Positions 24,857 to 33,847 of a DNA stretch of 64,000 nt are shown in pieces. Position 1 is the stretch's first letter. Each line of letters starts with the position of its first letter. This DNA comes from Eubacterium brachy ATCC 33089 (GTDB lineage Bacteria; Bacillota; Clostridia; Peptostreptococcales; Anaerovoracaceae): positions 252,813 through 316,812 of the forward strand of contig KI535286.1 in the NCBI GenBank assembly GCA_000488855.1. Direction: 5' to 3'. The notes beneath the pieces are model-generated. The model saw only the letters and a list, made by a program, of their open reading frames with translations, did not search any database and was not told where the DNA came from. Position numbers and translations under genes: made by a program.

Positions 24857-25078
24857 ATGGAAGAAAAAAGAAAGGGATATAAAACGAAAAAAGGGCAGTT
24901 GGCTGCCAATAAGCGATACCTCGATAGTCATCCGGAACAGAAAGCAAAAAACAGGGTATTAACATATAGAGCAACAAGTAAGAATTTTATAAAAAACTAT
25001 GCCACGTTGGAAGATATTGTAGAAATAAGACAATTATTAGAAGAAAGGGAAAAATTTTTAATACTTCAAGATGAATAG
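24857..25078 (+). CDS. Small basic protein of the right-end cassette
   Basis: This 73-residue protein starts with a Lys-rich segment (KRKGYKTKKGQLAANKRYLDSHPEQKAKNRVLTY), then a helical part (SKNFIKNYATLEDIVEIRQLLEEREKFL). The basic N-terminus could bind nucleic acid and the acidic C-terminus could pair with a partner, a layout seen in small DNA-binding or antitoxin-like proteins. It lies between the phage late terminator and attR, the place of accessory genes. I do not recognise a named family. Confidence 0.62.
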   Translation: MEEKRKGYKTKKGQLAANKRYLDSHPEQKAKNRVLTYRATSKNFIKNYATLEDIVEIRQLLEEREKFLILQDE

Positions 25079-25111
25079 TATTTTGGTTATAAAAATAAAT
25101 TCGCAGACAAA

Positions 25112-25121
25112 AAGGTACACA
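25112..25121. repeat. Candidate integrase arm-binding repeat, right arm
   Basis: AAGGTACACA is identical to 82-91 in the left arm and lies 143 bp from the right core. See the left-arm repeats for the reasoning. Confidence 0.35.
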
Positions 25122-25208
25122 CTTTTTACACGCTTTTTAGACAAAATAGACAAAAAACAAGGCTAATTTAGCTGCAAAAAATGCAGAAGTTAGAGAAATG
25201 TAAAAACT

Positions 25209-25244
25209 AAAAAACCGTTGAAACTTAGCTATTTCAACGGTTTT
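25209..25244 (-). terminator. Terminator downstream of tRNA-Lys
   Basis: A perfect 13-bp stem (25211-25223 with 25232-25244) around an 8-base loop is followed on the minus strand by TTTTTTAGTTTTT. It lies on phage-derived DNA, so the prophage supplies both the tRNA 3' half and its terminator. Confidence 0.8.
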
Positions 25245-25250
25245 CGCTAT

Positions 25251-25327
25251 TGGTACACCATCGCGGGTTCGAACCGCGGACACCCTGATTAAGAGTCAGG
25301 TGCTCTGCCAGCTGAGCTAATGGTGCA
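25251..25327 (-). tRNA. tRNA-Lys (anticodon CTT), rebuilt by the prophage
   Basis: On the minus strand the gene begins TGCACCATTAGCTCAGC, has the anticodon loop CTCTTAA (anticodon CTT), a T-loop TTCGAAC between CGCGG and CCGCG, and ends with an encoded CCA. The acceptor stem pairs TGCACCA with TGGTGTA. Its 3' half from the anticodon loop is the attR core, so recombination occurred inside the gene and kept it intact. Confidence 0.95.
25264..25297. other. attR core of the prophage
   Basis: The sequence is identical over 34 bp to positions 1-34. It spans the tRNA T-arm, variable region and anticodon arm. Confidence 0.93.
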
Positions 25328-25344
25328 AGGTTAACACCTTTAAA

Positions 25345-25373
25345 AGTTTACCATTATAGGTATTTTATGTCAA
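25345..25373 (-). promoter_or_regulatory. tRNA-Lys promoter
   Basis: On the minus strand TTGACA (plus 25368-25373), 17 bases and TAAACT (plus 25345-25350) precede the tRNA by 18 bases. The -35 matches consensus fully. Confidence 0.7.
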
Positions 25374-25520
25374 TACATTTGGTGGATTTTCTCCAAAAAG
25401 TAAATGACGACACGGGAAAGCGAAAATACATATGTGAAAGAGCAAAATAAAAAAGAGAAAATGAAGGGAATAAACAGGTAAAATGCTGTAAAAAATCAGT
25501 AAATTAACGGAGGTAAAAAT

Positions 25521-25549
25521 TTGCAAAGGATACCGTGATATAGTATAAT
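25521..25549 (+). promoter_or_regulatory. Promoter for the membrane-protein gene
   Basis: TTGCAA (25521-25526), 17 bases and TATAAT (25544-25549) lie 49 bases before the ATG at 25598. Confidence 0.75.
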
Positions 25550-25597
25550 GATAAGGAAATTATCTACGCAAAAATTACTTAAAAGAGAGGATTAAAT

Positions 25598-26326
25598 ATG
25601 GGGAATATAGAGCTTAAACTCAATATCAGCAGAGTTGATTTAATAATTGCTTGCAGCGTTGTGGTTATAGCCGTTATTCTGGTTGTCGGATTCATCATAT
25701 GGCTGGTTAAGAGCAGTCGACAGAACAGAGCACTGAAATCTATAGATAAAAAACTGGCATATGGTAAAAGTGTCTTGACAGCGGAAGAGGAAAACGATAT
25801 CTGCAACAGGACAAGTGAACAAAATGAATCTCTCAAAAAAGAAATTGAGCGTAGAGACGAAAGTGAGCAATGCAGAAAAATCGTAAGAGATGTAATCAGA
25901 GATATCAATATAAATATCAACGATAGAGGTATATCATATGATGAGGCTGCAGTTCCTGTTAAAAAACATAGAGATATCGATAAAATACACTGCGATAGTC
26001 ATAGCGATGAAATGTACGATGATATTCGAAAGGATAAAAGCGATGCTGAACAGTTGAATTTGATTTCATCCGACGAGGTGAAATATGGTGACGAAGAACA
26101 GACGAAGGGTGATGTGAAGGCGAGACATCAGGATTATATTGATGAAAAACTTGAGAATAACGGCGAAGTAACGGATGCAGAAGTAGATGTTATGGCGGAA
26201 ATCAACAAAATGCTAAAAGAAACCGAAAATCAGTCTTACGAAAGTTCGAATTTCTTGAGATATAATACAGGAAAAAGCGGCAAGACGTACACGGAAGAGG
26301 ATTTGAAAAACGTTATTAGAGATTAG
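25598..26326 (+). CDS. Single-pass membrane protein with acidic cytoplasmic tail, unknown
   Basis: This 242-residue protein has an N-terminal transmembrane helix (about 13-35, LIIACSVVVIAVILVVGFIIWLV) followed by basic residues, so the tail is probably cytoplasmic. The tail is highly charged and acidic, without recognisable domains. It is the first chromosomal gene after the prophage and has its own promoter. It is followed after 11 bases by another acidic membrane protein, so the two may act together. Confidence 0.75.
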   Translation: MGNIELKLNISRVDLIIACSVVVIAVILVVGFIIWLVKSSRQNRALKSIDKKLAYGKSVLTAEEENDICNRTSEQNESLKKEIERRDESEQCRKIVRDVIRDINININDRGISYDEAAVPVKKHRDIDKIHCDSHSDEMYDDIRKDKSDAEQLNLISSDEVKYGDEEQTKGDVKARHQDYIDEKLENNGEVTDAEVDVMAEINKMLKETENQSYESSNFLRYNTGKSGKTYTEEDLKNVIRD

Positions 26327-26337
26327 TGGGAGGCACT

Positions 26338-28824
26338 ATGTACTGCAAGAATTGTGGACAATTTTTATCCGGAAAAGAAAACTTTTGTAGCAATTGTGGA
26401 AACAAAATAGTCATAGAGGAAGAGACAATTGAGAAAGAATTCGAAAAACCCGATGAAAATATCGGTTTCATAAAGAGAAATAAAGATGAGAACGATGGGA
26501 AAATATCTGATAAAAAGGGGATCGCATTGCCCGAAATGAATTGGAATACTGAGGAATTCAACAGATGCAAGAAAAACGAAGAGATGACTGTCTCTTGGAG
26601 AAATGATGATATGTTCCTGCAAAAAGAACTGCGAGAAGCTGATGAAGAATCCGTCATCGACGGAACAGAGCAAAATGAAGAAAAAGTTCAAGGATTTGTC
26701 AGCGTGAACGATAAAAATAAATCGGAAGATGAGATTCATTCTCAGGGAACTAAAGCAACAGATAAAAACACCAAGAGTAACTTGGAAATACCAAAAGTGT
26801 TTGAAGATACCAAGGCAGAAGAGAACAAACCGGACTTTTTAAAGGATGACAACGTTGTGGAGGTGGAGCAGCCGGGAAGCAGCTTAGCGATAGAAGTAAA
26901 CGATGGAGAGGAAATTATTATTTCTGACGGAAAAGAGAGGATTGTGGCAGAGAGAGAAGTAGCTGCATGCGGAGATGAATCGCATATGAAAGTGGCGAAA
27001 ACAGTTGATGCCATATCAGATTTTTCAGTAGATGAGAGTGAAGGAACTTCAGAATCTAAGGTTGCTGTAAAATCCCTGTTTGACGAGATAGCACAGGATG
27101 CAGCAAACTCTCTTGAGAATGCTCAGATAGATCAGGATAAAAAACGAATAGATAAATTCTACACTTTCAATAGAAAGAAAGAAGAATTCCAGAAATTATT
27201 GGATAAAGAATATGAAAGAATAGAAAAAAATGTTGAAGCAGGCGGCTTTGAAGAAGACATAGCTAAATTCATGGACGTGGAGCTGGGTACTGATGTAGAT
27301 GCGACAACTCAGTTGGAAGAGATGGTCAGAGCCAGAGAATTGTTTTTTGATACTCCCGCAAAACATGGAGTAGGGACAAATAATTTGCCGGCAGCCAAGC
27401 CTGAATCTTCAGTTTCGAATTCAGGCGAAATTAAAGGCAAAGATGAAACAGCTCGGATTGAAATGGAAAGCGATGGGGAAAAGCCTTTAAATACTCCATG
27501 CGATAAACCGGATGGAAAAGATGAAGATGATTTTGAGCGGAAAAATATAGTACCGGAAGGCTTGGAGGAGGATGGAATAAGTCGTGAGATAGTTGAAGGT
27601 AAAGCTGAAACAATCGACATAGAGGCAGAAAAATGTTCCGATGTGAAAAGAGGAGATTCAATCGAATTCACTAGAGAACATGGAGAAGAGACGAATGAAA
27701 CGAACGTATCGGAAGAAACGATGGAAAAAAGCGTCGACACTCCTGGATACGACACGAAAACGGAAGTGTTCACTATAGAGAATATAGAGCAGGATATCCA
27801 GAACGAAGTGGAAGAAGATGGAGATTTGTCGTTTTTGAAAGATGACGATGAGGAGATATCCGTAACAGAAGTCGATAGTGATGAGTCACGGACGAAGACT
27901 GAAGACAATAATGATAAAGGGTATGAAGATGAGAAAGCCCCGAAAACCGATGTCAAATCGGAGGTAAAAAGCGAAAGTGCGAATGAGAACATCGTAAAAA
28001 GCAATAATGAAAAAGATGGTAACGTAGCACAGGTCATCATAGACCCCGAGAAGGAGAAAGAAAAACAGAAGGAAAGGGAGAAAGTCGCGGAAAAGTTCTT
28101 TGAAGATGCAGCAGATGACAGGCACAGAATGGGAAAAAAGAGTAAAATAGCTCTTTGGATATTGGCGATGATAACTCTCTTGATTTTGATCCTCTTTGCG
28201 GTGAGAGTATTTTTACCGTCATCTTACGTTGCGAAACAAATAGACACGGCTTCATCTAAAATAGCAGCTGTATTCAAGGGAAATAGCAATGCCAAGAACG
28301 ATGAAAAAAAAGATGATCTGGCAATAGATAAGACGGAGCTGATTAAAGCCAACAGCGATAAAAACATAAATAAAAGTTTGGAAAAAGTCGCTTTTAACGG
28401 TGATTTGAAATATTCAGACAGCGATAAAGACGCATTTGAAAACATATCGAAATCGAAGATAACTTCGGGGCTGACATGGAAAGACAACGATGGCGAATCC
28501 ATCAGTTATGACAAAGCTGTCGTAGGGAGAATAATGGAATTTGAATCCGCTAAAAACGCCTACATAGATGGGAAAAAAAGCAACGTTAGCGTTTTGGATA
28601 TGATAGAAAAGGACAGCGACCTTTACAAAGAGGTTGAAGCTCTGAAAGGCGGGAAAGAGAAGACAAAGGTGAAAAAGCTGGAAATCGGTGATATCAGAAA
28701 GGCTGACGACGATTTTTTCGTCTGGGTAAATGAGATAAATGATAACACTTCCGTCAAAAAAATATATAAATTGTCACTGAAAGATGACAATTTTGTCTTC
28801 ACAGGAGTGAGTAAAGTTGAGTGA
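26338..28824 (+). CDS. Zinc-ribbon membrane protein with long acidic region
   Basis: This 828-residue protein begins with a zinc ribbon, YCKNCGQFLSGKENFCSNCGNK (Cys pairs at about 3/6 and 17/20). A very long acidic, low-complexity region of about 570 residues follows. One transmembrane helix (about 602-625, IALWILAMITLLILILFAV) and a C-terminal domain of about 200 residues outside the cell complete it. The layout recalls TcaA/zinc-ribbon-anchored proteins of Firmicutes, but the acidic region is unusually long. ATG 26338 is chosen, with GGGAGG in front. Confidence 0.78.
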   Translation: MYCKNCGQFLSGKENFCSNCGNKIVIEEETIEKEFEKPDENIGFIKRNKDENDGKISDKKGIALPEMNWNTEEFNRCKKNEEMTVSWRNDDMFLQKELREADEESVIDGTEQNEEKVQGFVSVNDKNKSEDEIHSQGTKATDKNTKSNLEIPKVFEDTKAEENKPDFLKDDNVVEVEQPGSSLAIEVNDGEEIIISDGKERIVAEREVAACGDESHMKVAKTVDAISDFSVDESEGTSESKVAVKSLFDEIAQDAANSLENAQIDQDKKRIDKFYTFNRKKEEFQKLLDKEYERIEKNVEAGGFEEDIAKFMDVELGTDVDATTQLEEMVRARELFFDTPAKHGVGTNNLPAAKPESSVSNSGEIKGKDETARIEMESDGEKPLNTPCDKPDGKDEDDFERKNIVPEGLEEDGISREIVEGKAETIDIEAEKCSDVKRGDSIEFTREHGEETNETNVSEETMEKSVDTPGYDTKTEVFTIENIEQDIQNEVEEDGDLSFLKDDDEEISVTEVDSDESRTKTEDNNDKGYEDEKAPKTDVKSEVKSESANENIVKSNNEKDGNVAQVIIDPEKEKEKQKEREKVAEKFFEDAADDRHRMGKKSKIALWILAMITLLILILFAVRVFLPSSYVAKQIDTASSKIAAVFKGNSNAKNDEKKDDLAIDKTELIKANSDKNINKSLEKVAFNGDLKYSDSDKDAFENISKSKITSGLTWKDNDGESISYDKAVVGRIMEFESAKNAYIDGKKSNVSVLDMIEKDSDLYKEVEALKGGKEKTKVKKLEIGDIRKADDDFFVWVNEINDNTSVKKIYKLSLKDDNFVFTGVSKVE

Positions 28825-28906
28825 CGATAGCAAGGCTTAGAATACTTGTGAAATTACGGTTTTGTCGGACGGGAAGTATGAATAAGGTTGAAATTGGAGA
28901 TTAGTG

Positions 28907-31846
28907 ATGCGGAATGCAAAAATGCATGAAAAAAAACGACCTGTGAGCAAGAGAGCAAAAATAGCTGGTATTGTGATTTTAGCAGCAATTCTGCTGATAG
29001 TTGCAGGTGTCGAATACATAACGGACTTTTTATGGTTCAGAGAGCTGGGATACATAAGTGTATTCTTTAAAAAACTGCTCACACAGTTGAAAATAGGAGT
29101 TCCTACTTTTATAGTTATAACCTTTACAGCTTACATATATTTCAAGCTGATAAGAAAAAACTACTATGAACATATAATATCCGAAAAACTTGAAGCAAAT
29201 AGATTGATCAATTGGATTTCATGGGGATTTGCAGCGATATTCGGTGCTGTAGTAACCTGGTATGTAACGTCGAAACTGTGGTTTAGCGCGTTGCAGTTTG
29301 TAAACAATACAAAGTTTGGAACAAAGGATCCGATATTCAATTTGGATATTTCATTCTATGTATTTAAACTGGACTTCTTAAAGGATTTGAATATCCTGGT
29401 GATAATAATATTGCTGGTATTCATACTGCTGACACTGGGATATTATGCCGTTTTAATGAACACAAGACCATCCGGAGTGTTTGAAAGGGAAAACGATGGG
29501 TTTGAAGAGAGAGATAGGTTTGATTCGGCGACATACGATTTTCGCGATACGGGCGAACAGAGTGGGACAAATGGTGTAAACGACGGTGATAGCGGAAAGA
29601 AGAGAAAGAAAAATAAGCAATTTAAGGACAGATTCAGAGGAACTCCTTTCGAGGACTTGTTTAAGACTATGTCTTCGACTTTTTCCGAAGAAGTCGGCAA
29701 AAAGAATATAAGAATCGGTAGAAATAATGTTAAACAGCTGTTCACAATAGCCTCAAAGCAGCTGATAGCAGTTGGAATAGCATTGTTTGTGATGATTTCC
29801 ATAAACGCTCTGCTAAAGCAATTTGATTTGCTACACCAACATAGAGGAGCAGTTTACGGAGCAGGATATACAGACGTGACTGTTACGCTGTGGACGTATA
29901 GGATTATCACTTTACTGGGTATAATTGGTGCAGTATCAGTCGTCGTGGGAATCAAGAGGCATAAGCTGAAATGGATTCTAGCGGTACCAATTGCTATGGT
30001 GGTAATATTAGGTGCCAGCAAAGGGATAGCAGCGGTAGTTCAATCCACTATCGTTTCACCTAACGAAATTACTAAGGAAAGCAAGTACTTGGAGAGAAAT
30101 ATTAAGTATACGCAGAAGGCTTACGGACTGGAAAATGTCGATACGAAGTTCTTTCCAGCTAATAACGACTTGACTAAGAAAGACATAGTAAAAAATGAGC
30201 CAACAATTTCCAATATAAGAATAAACGACTATATGCCGACGGAAAAGTTTTATAATCAGACTCAGTCCATAAGGCAGTATTACAAGTTCAACGATGTCGA
30301 CGTGGACAGATATAATATCAACGGCGAGTATACGCAGACATTCTTGTCGCCAAGAGAAATTGATGAAAGCAAAATAAATCAGACATGGCTCAATAAACAC
30401 TTGAAATACACTCATGGATATGGGGTGACTTTGTCCAGAGTAAATGCGGTAACGGCTAGTGGACAGCCATCTATGATCGTAAAAAATATACCTTCGGAAT
30501 CTTCCGCCCCCGAGGTTCAAGTGAAGAGACCTCAGATTTACTATGGTGAATTGACAAACGACTACGCAGTCACCGGAACAAAGGAAGATGAATTTGATTA
30601 TCCTGATGGTGACAGCAATAAGTACAGCAGATACAACGGCAAGGGAGGCATCAAGCTGAACATGATAAACAGGTTGCTTTTTGCAATCAAGGAAAAAAGC
30701 TTCAAACTTTTGGTATCATCCAATATAAACAGCAATTCAAAGATTTTGATAAATCGTAACATAAAGGAAAGAGTCAAAAAGATTATGCCTTATTTGGAGT
30801 ATGACAAAGAGCCTTACATGGTTGTGGACAACGGCAAGTTGTACTGGATAATCGACGCATATACATCAAGTAAGAATTATCCTTATTCGGAGCCGTTTAA
30901 GGTGAATGGAAAATATGTCAACTACGTAAGAAATTCGGTAAAGGTAGTAATAGATGCTTACAATGGAAACGTGGATTATTACGTTGTGGACAGCAAAGAT
31001 CCTATGGCATCTACATTTAAGAAGATATATCCTAAGCTTTTCAAGGATTTCGATAAGATGCCGGAAGGAATTAGGAAACATATCAGATATCCGAGCGAAT
31101 TGTTTGCGACCCAAGCAAAGGTTTACAGCAGGTATCACATGAATGACGTAAGAGTTTTTTACCAGAACGAGGACTTGTGGGATATAGCGAAGGAAATTTA
31201 CGGCACTGAAGAAAAAACCATGACTCCGAATTACTATATAATGAATTTGCCGGGTGAAAACAAGGCGGAATTCGTCAGCACCCTTCCATACACGCCTAAG
31301 GACAAGAAAAATATGACAGGTCTTTTGATGGCGAGAAATGACGGGGAAAATTACGGTAAGCTGGTTTTGTACAAGATGCCGAAGAACAAAGTGGTATATG
31401 GACCTAGACAGATTGAGGCGCAAATAGACCAGGACCCGGAAATTTCAAAGGAATTTTCACTGTGGAACAGCTCCGGTTCGAAATATTCCAGGGGGAATAT
31501 GTTCGTTATTCCCATAGGAGACTCTATTTTATATGTGGAACCTGTATATTTGGAAGCTTCCGAATCTTCCATTCCGGAAGTGAAGAGAGTAATAGTTGCA
31601 TACGGAGATAAAATCGCCTACGAGAAGACATTGTCAGAAGCTCTGGATAAACTTTTCGGACAAGGCAGCGGCAAGAAGCGTCCTTCAGGGTCTTCACCTG
31701 ATGGAGATGGCAACAGTCAAAAGGACTTGATAAAGAAGGCCAACGATGCTTATAAAAATGCCATAGAGGCTCAGAAGAAAGGCGAATGGGGAGATTATGG
31801 CAAATATATGAAAGAACTGGAAGAGACTTTGAAAAAACTGAAATAA
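28907..31846 (+). CDS. UPF0182 family membrane protein
   Basis: This 979-residue protein matches UPF0182/COG1615: an N-terminal membrane part with seven or so helices (about 15-375), the DFLWFRELGY motif after the first helix, then a large extracellular region with conserved stretches such as TYTDVT-like, NNDLTKKDI and RPQIYYGE. The C-terminus has a Pro/Gly linker and a helix. A charged insert (about 190-240) separates membrane helices. The biochemical role of the family is unknown. Confidence 0.9.
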   Translation: MRNAKMHEKKRPVSKRAKIAGIVILAAILLIVAGVEYITDFLWFRELGYISVFFKKLLTQLKIGVPTFIVITFTAYIYFKLIRKNYYEHIISEKLEANRLINWISWGFAAIFGAVVTWYVTSKLWFSALQFVNNTKFGTKDPIFNLDISFYVFKLDFLKDLNILVIIILLVFILLTLGYYAVLMNTRPSGVFERENDGFEERDRFDSATYDFRDTGEQSGTNGVNDGDSGKKRKKNKQFKDRFRGTPFEDLFKTMSSTFSEEVGKKNIRIGRNNVKQLFTIASKQLIAVGIALFVMISINALLKQFDLLHQHRGAVYGAGYTDVTVTLWTYRIITLLGIIGAVSVVVGIKRHKLKWILAVPIAMVVILGASKGIAAVVQSTIVSPNEITKESKYLERNIKYTQKAYGLENVDTKFFPANNDLTKKDIVKNEPTISNIRINDYMPTEKFYNQTQSIRQYYKFNDVDVDRYNINGEYTQTFLSPREIDESKINQTWLNKHLKYTHGYGVTLSRVNAVTASGQPSMIVKNIPSESSAPEVQVKRPQIYYGELTNDYAVTGTKEDEFDYPDGDSNKYSRYNGKGGIKLNMINRLLFAIKEKSFKLLVSSNINSNSKILINRNIKERVKKIMPYLEYDKEPYMVVDNGKLYWIIDAYTSSKNYPYSEPFKVNGKYVNYVRNSVKVVIDAYNGNVDYYVVDSKDPMASTFKKIYPKLFKDFDKMPEGIRKHIRYPSELFATQAKVYSRYHMNDVRVFYQNEDLWDIAKEIYGTEEKTMTPNYYIMNLPGENKAEFVSTLPYTPKDKKNMTGLLMARNDGENYGKLVLYKMPKNKVVYGPRQIEAQIDQDPEISKEFSLWNSSGSKYSRGNMFVIPIGDSILYVEPVYLEASESSIPEVKRVIVAYGDKIAYEKTLSEALDKLFGQGSGKKRPSGSSPDGDGNSQKDLIKKANDAYKNAIEAQKKGEWGDYGKYMKELEETLKKLK

Positions 31847-31853
31847 CTTTGAA

Positions 31854-31880
31854 TATTAGCCGTGGTGAACACGGCTAATA
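31854..31880 (+). terminator. Strong hairpin between the UPF0182 gene and glnA
   Basis: An 11-bp perfect stem (31854-31864 with 31870-31880) and a 5-base loop lie right before the glnA ribosome site. No long T-run follows, so it may be a weak terminator or a leader element of glnA. Confidence 0.5.
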
Positions 31881-31901
31881 GACTTTAAAACAGGAGGAAA
31901 A

Positions 31902-33827
31902 ATGCTCAATTTTGATTTGGATAAAATGCTTTATTGCATTCCGCCGGATAAGCATAATTTAAAAGACTTGAAAGCTATCTTTGAAGAACATCCCGAGGTG
32001 AAGTTCGTTTCTTTTGTCGGAATTGACATAATGGGGAATGATACTGATGAAAAAATTCCGGTATCGGTATTTCTAAAGGATTATGACGATTTGATTTGCA
32101 AAGGTGTGCAGACTGACGGCTCTTCCGTGGTACTGCCTGAAATAGCCGAACTGAACAATGCAAAGGTTGACATCGTTCCCGACCCTGCTGTGAATTGGTA
32201 TGTGGATCACAATTTGATAAATGTCTATAAGGCTTCGGATTCGGAAGAGTTACCTATAGGAACACTTAGAATACCGTCATTTTTGATTCATAACAACGTG
32301 GAGCAGGTAGGCTCCAGGGCGATACTGCAAAGAGGAATCAATACGTTTAAAAAGCAGGTTTTAAAATTGTTACAAGAGCATCGGTATATATTCGATCACA
32401 TAGATATCGACTCCTATGATGATATTGAGGAAATACTGTTGACATCGGCAACTGAATTGGAATTCTGGGTGAAAACTCCCGATGATCAGAGGGACATGGA
32501 AGAGCTGTCTACGGCGCAAATATTGAAGGAGCAGTATTGGAAGAGAACGGTAGGTCCGGTTAGGTCGGCGCTGGAAAAGTCCCTGATGATGCTGGATAAA
32601 TACGGATTTGAAATGGAGATGGGGCACAAGGAAGTAGGCGGTGCCAAGGCTAAGATGAGCAGTACGGGAAATTACGATCAGGTAATGGAACAGCTGGAAA
32701 TAGATTGGAAGTACGCTTCGGCAATGCAGGCGGCAGATAATGAAAACATGGTGAAATATGTGGTTAGAGACGTGTTCAGAGTCCATGGACTGGATGTTAC
32801 ATTCGCTGCAAAACCTATGCCTAAAATAGCGGGCAGCGGTGAACATACTCATTTGGGATTGGCTGCAAAGTTGAAAAATGGAAAGATCGTAAATTTGTTC
32901 AGTCATACGGATATGAATAATGAATTCGCAAGTCCCGTCGGATTCGGTGCAATTATGGGATTGATGAAGAACTATGAGGCTGTGAATCCATTTGTAGCTT
33001 CCAATAACGATTCTTTCAACAGATTGAAACCCGGATATGAAGCTCCGGTTTGCGTTGTCACATCATTAGGGCATGAACCGAACATTCCTTCCCGAAACAG
33101 AACGGTGTTGCTGGGATTGATAAGAGATGCAGGTAATCCTTTGGCAACGAGATTTGAGCTCAGAGGACCTTGTCCTAAGTCCAATACGTATTTAGTCATA
33201 GGTATGGCATATATGGCAATGCTGGATGGTATAACTGCGGTTCTAGAAAATGAGAAAACTGCGGCGGAAGCGGAACGCTCGCTTTCAAAAAAAGTCGGAG
33301 AAGAAGATTTCTATTTGGAAAAAGATAGGATGTATCGAAGCGAGGAAAACGTCTATGAGGCGTACAGCGAACAGGAGAGAGAGTTAAATTTCGGCAAGAC
33401 ACCTGTCACGGTGTGGGAAAATTTGATGGCATTTGTAAATCATCCTGAAAAGGTTCAGGTGTTAAAGTTCGGTAACGTCATGGATGAAAAGTCCATAGCT
33501 TCGTATAAAACTGCATTGGTAAATCAGTGGAAAACGGAACTTCACGACAGAATTGTACCGAGCAATATGGATATAATTAGAAATACGGTAAAACTTCACG
33601 ATGATTCAAGCGGAAATGAATACGATGACCGCAATTGGAAAAAGATAAACGAGTTGAGGAAGTCCATAGGAAAGAGTTCATTGGAAAAACCTTCTCTGTT
33701 GAGCCGGATAATTTCCGCCATAGATGAAGAGGAATACGCTCAGGTGTCAAAACTGCAGATAGAGATGATGGAGAAAATGGAAACTCTAAGCGAAATGTAC
33801 AGCAACTATAAGAAGAATTTATTTTAG
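31902..33827 (+). CDS. glnA: Glutamine synthetase (long Clostridial form)
   Basis: This 641-residue enzyme makes glutamine from glutamate, ammonia and ATP. The N-terminal beta-grasp (about 20-110, [17 protein letters not shown]) and catalytic domain (about 110-500) show ELEFWVKT, the [12 protein letters not shown] nucleotide/metal loop, [10 protein letters not shown] and RFELRGPCP. It is longer than the usual 440-470 residues because of about 150 extra helical residues at the C-terminus (from about 500). It has an AGGAGG ribosome site and precedes serS by 20 bases. Confidence 0.88.
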   Translation: MLNFDLDKMLYCIPPDKHNLKDLKAIFEEHPEVKFVSFVGIDIMGNDTDEKIPVSVFLKDYDDLICKGVQTDGSSVVLPEIAELNNAKVDIVPDPAVNWYVDHNLINVYKASDSEELPIGTLRIPSFLIHNNVEQVGSRAILQRGINTFKKQVLKLLQEHRYIFDHIDIDSYDDIEEILLTSATELEFWVKTPDDQRDMEELSTAQILKEQYWKRTVGPVRSALEKSLMMLDKYGFEMEMGHKEVGGAKAKMSSTGNYDQVMEQLEIDWKYASAMQAADNENMVKYVVRDVFRVHGLDVTFAAKPMPKIAGSGEHTHLGLAAKLKNGKIVNLFSHTDMNNEFASPVGFGAIMGLMKNYEAVNPFVASNNDSFNRLKPGYEAPVCVVTSLGHEPNIPSRNRTVLLGLIRDAGNPLATRFELRGPCPKSNTYLVIGMAYMAMLDGITAVLENEKTAAEAERSLSKKVGEEDFYLEKDRMYRSEENVYEAYSEQERELNFGKTPVTVWENLMAFVNHPEKVQVLKFGNVMDEKSIASYKTALVNQWKTELHDRIVPSNMDIIRNTVKLHDDSSGNEYDDRNWKKINELRKSIGKSSLEKPSLLSRIISAIDEEEYAQVSKLQIEMMEKMETLSEMYSNYKKNLF

Positions 33828-33847
33828 TGAGATTGGAGAACTTAAAA

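Noticed and set aside
27309-28040. A 243-codon minus-strand frame rich in serine.
   Set aside because: It is the antisense shadow of the acidic GAA/GAT-rich region of the zinc-ribbon protein; no ribosome site or protein-like composition.
30866-31423. A 185-codon minus-strand frame.
   Set aside because: It lies wholly inside the UPF0182 gene and has no support of its own.
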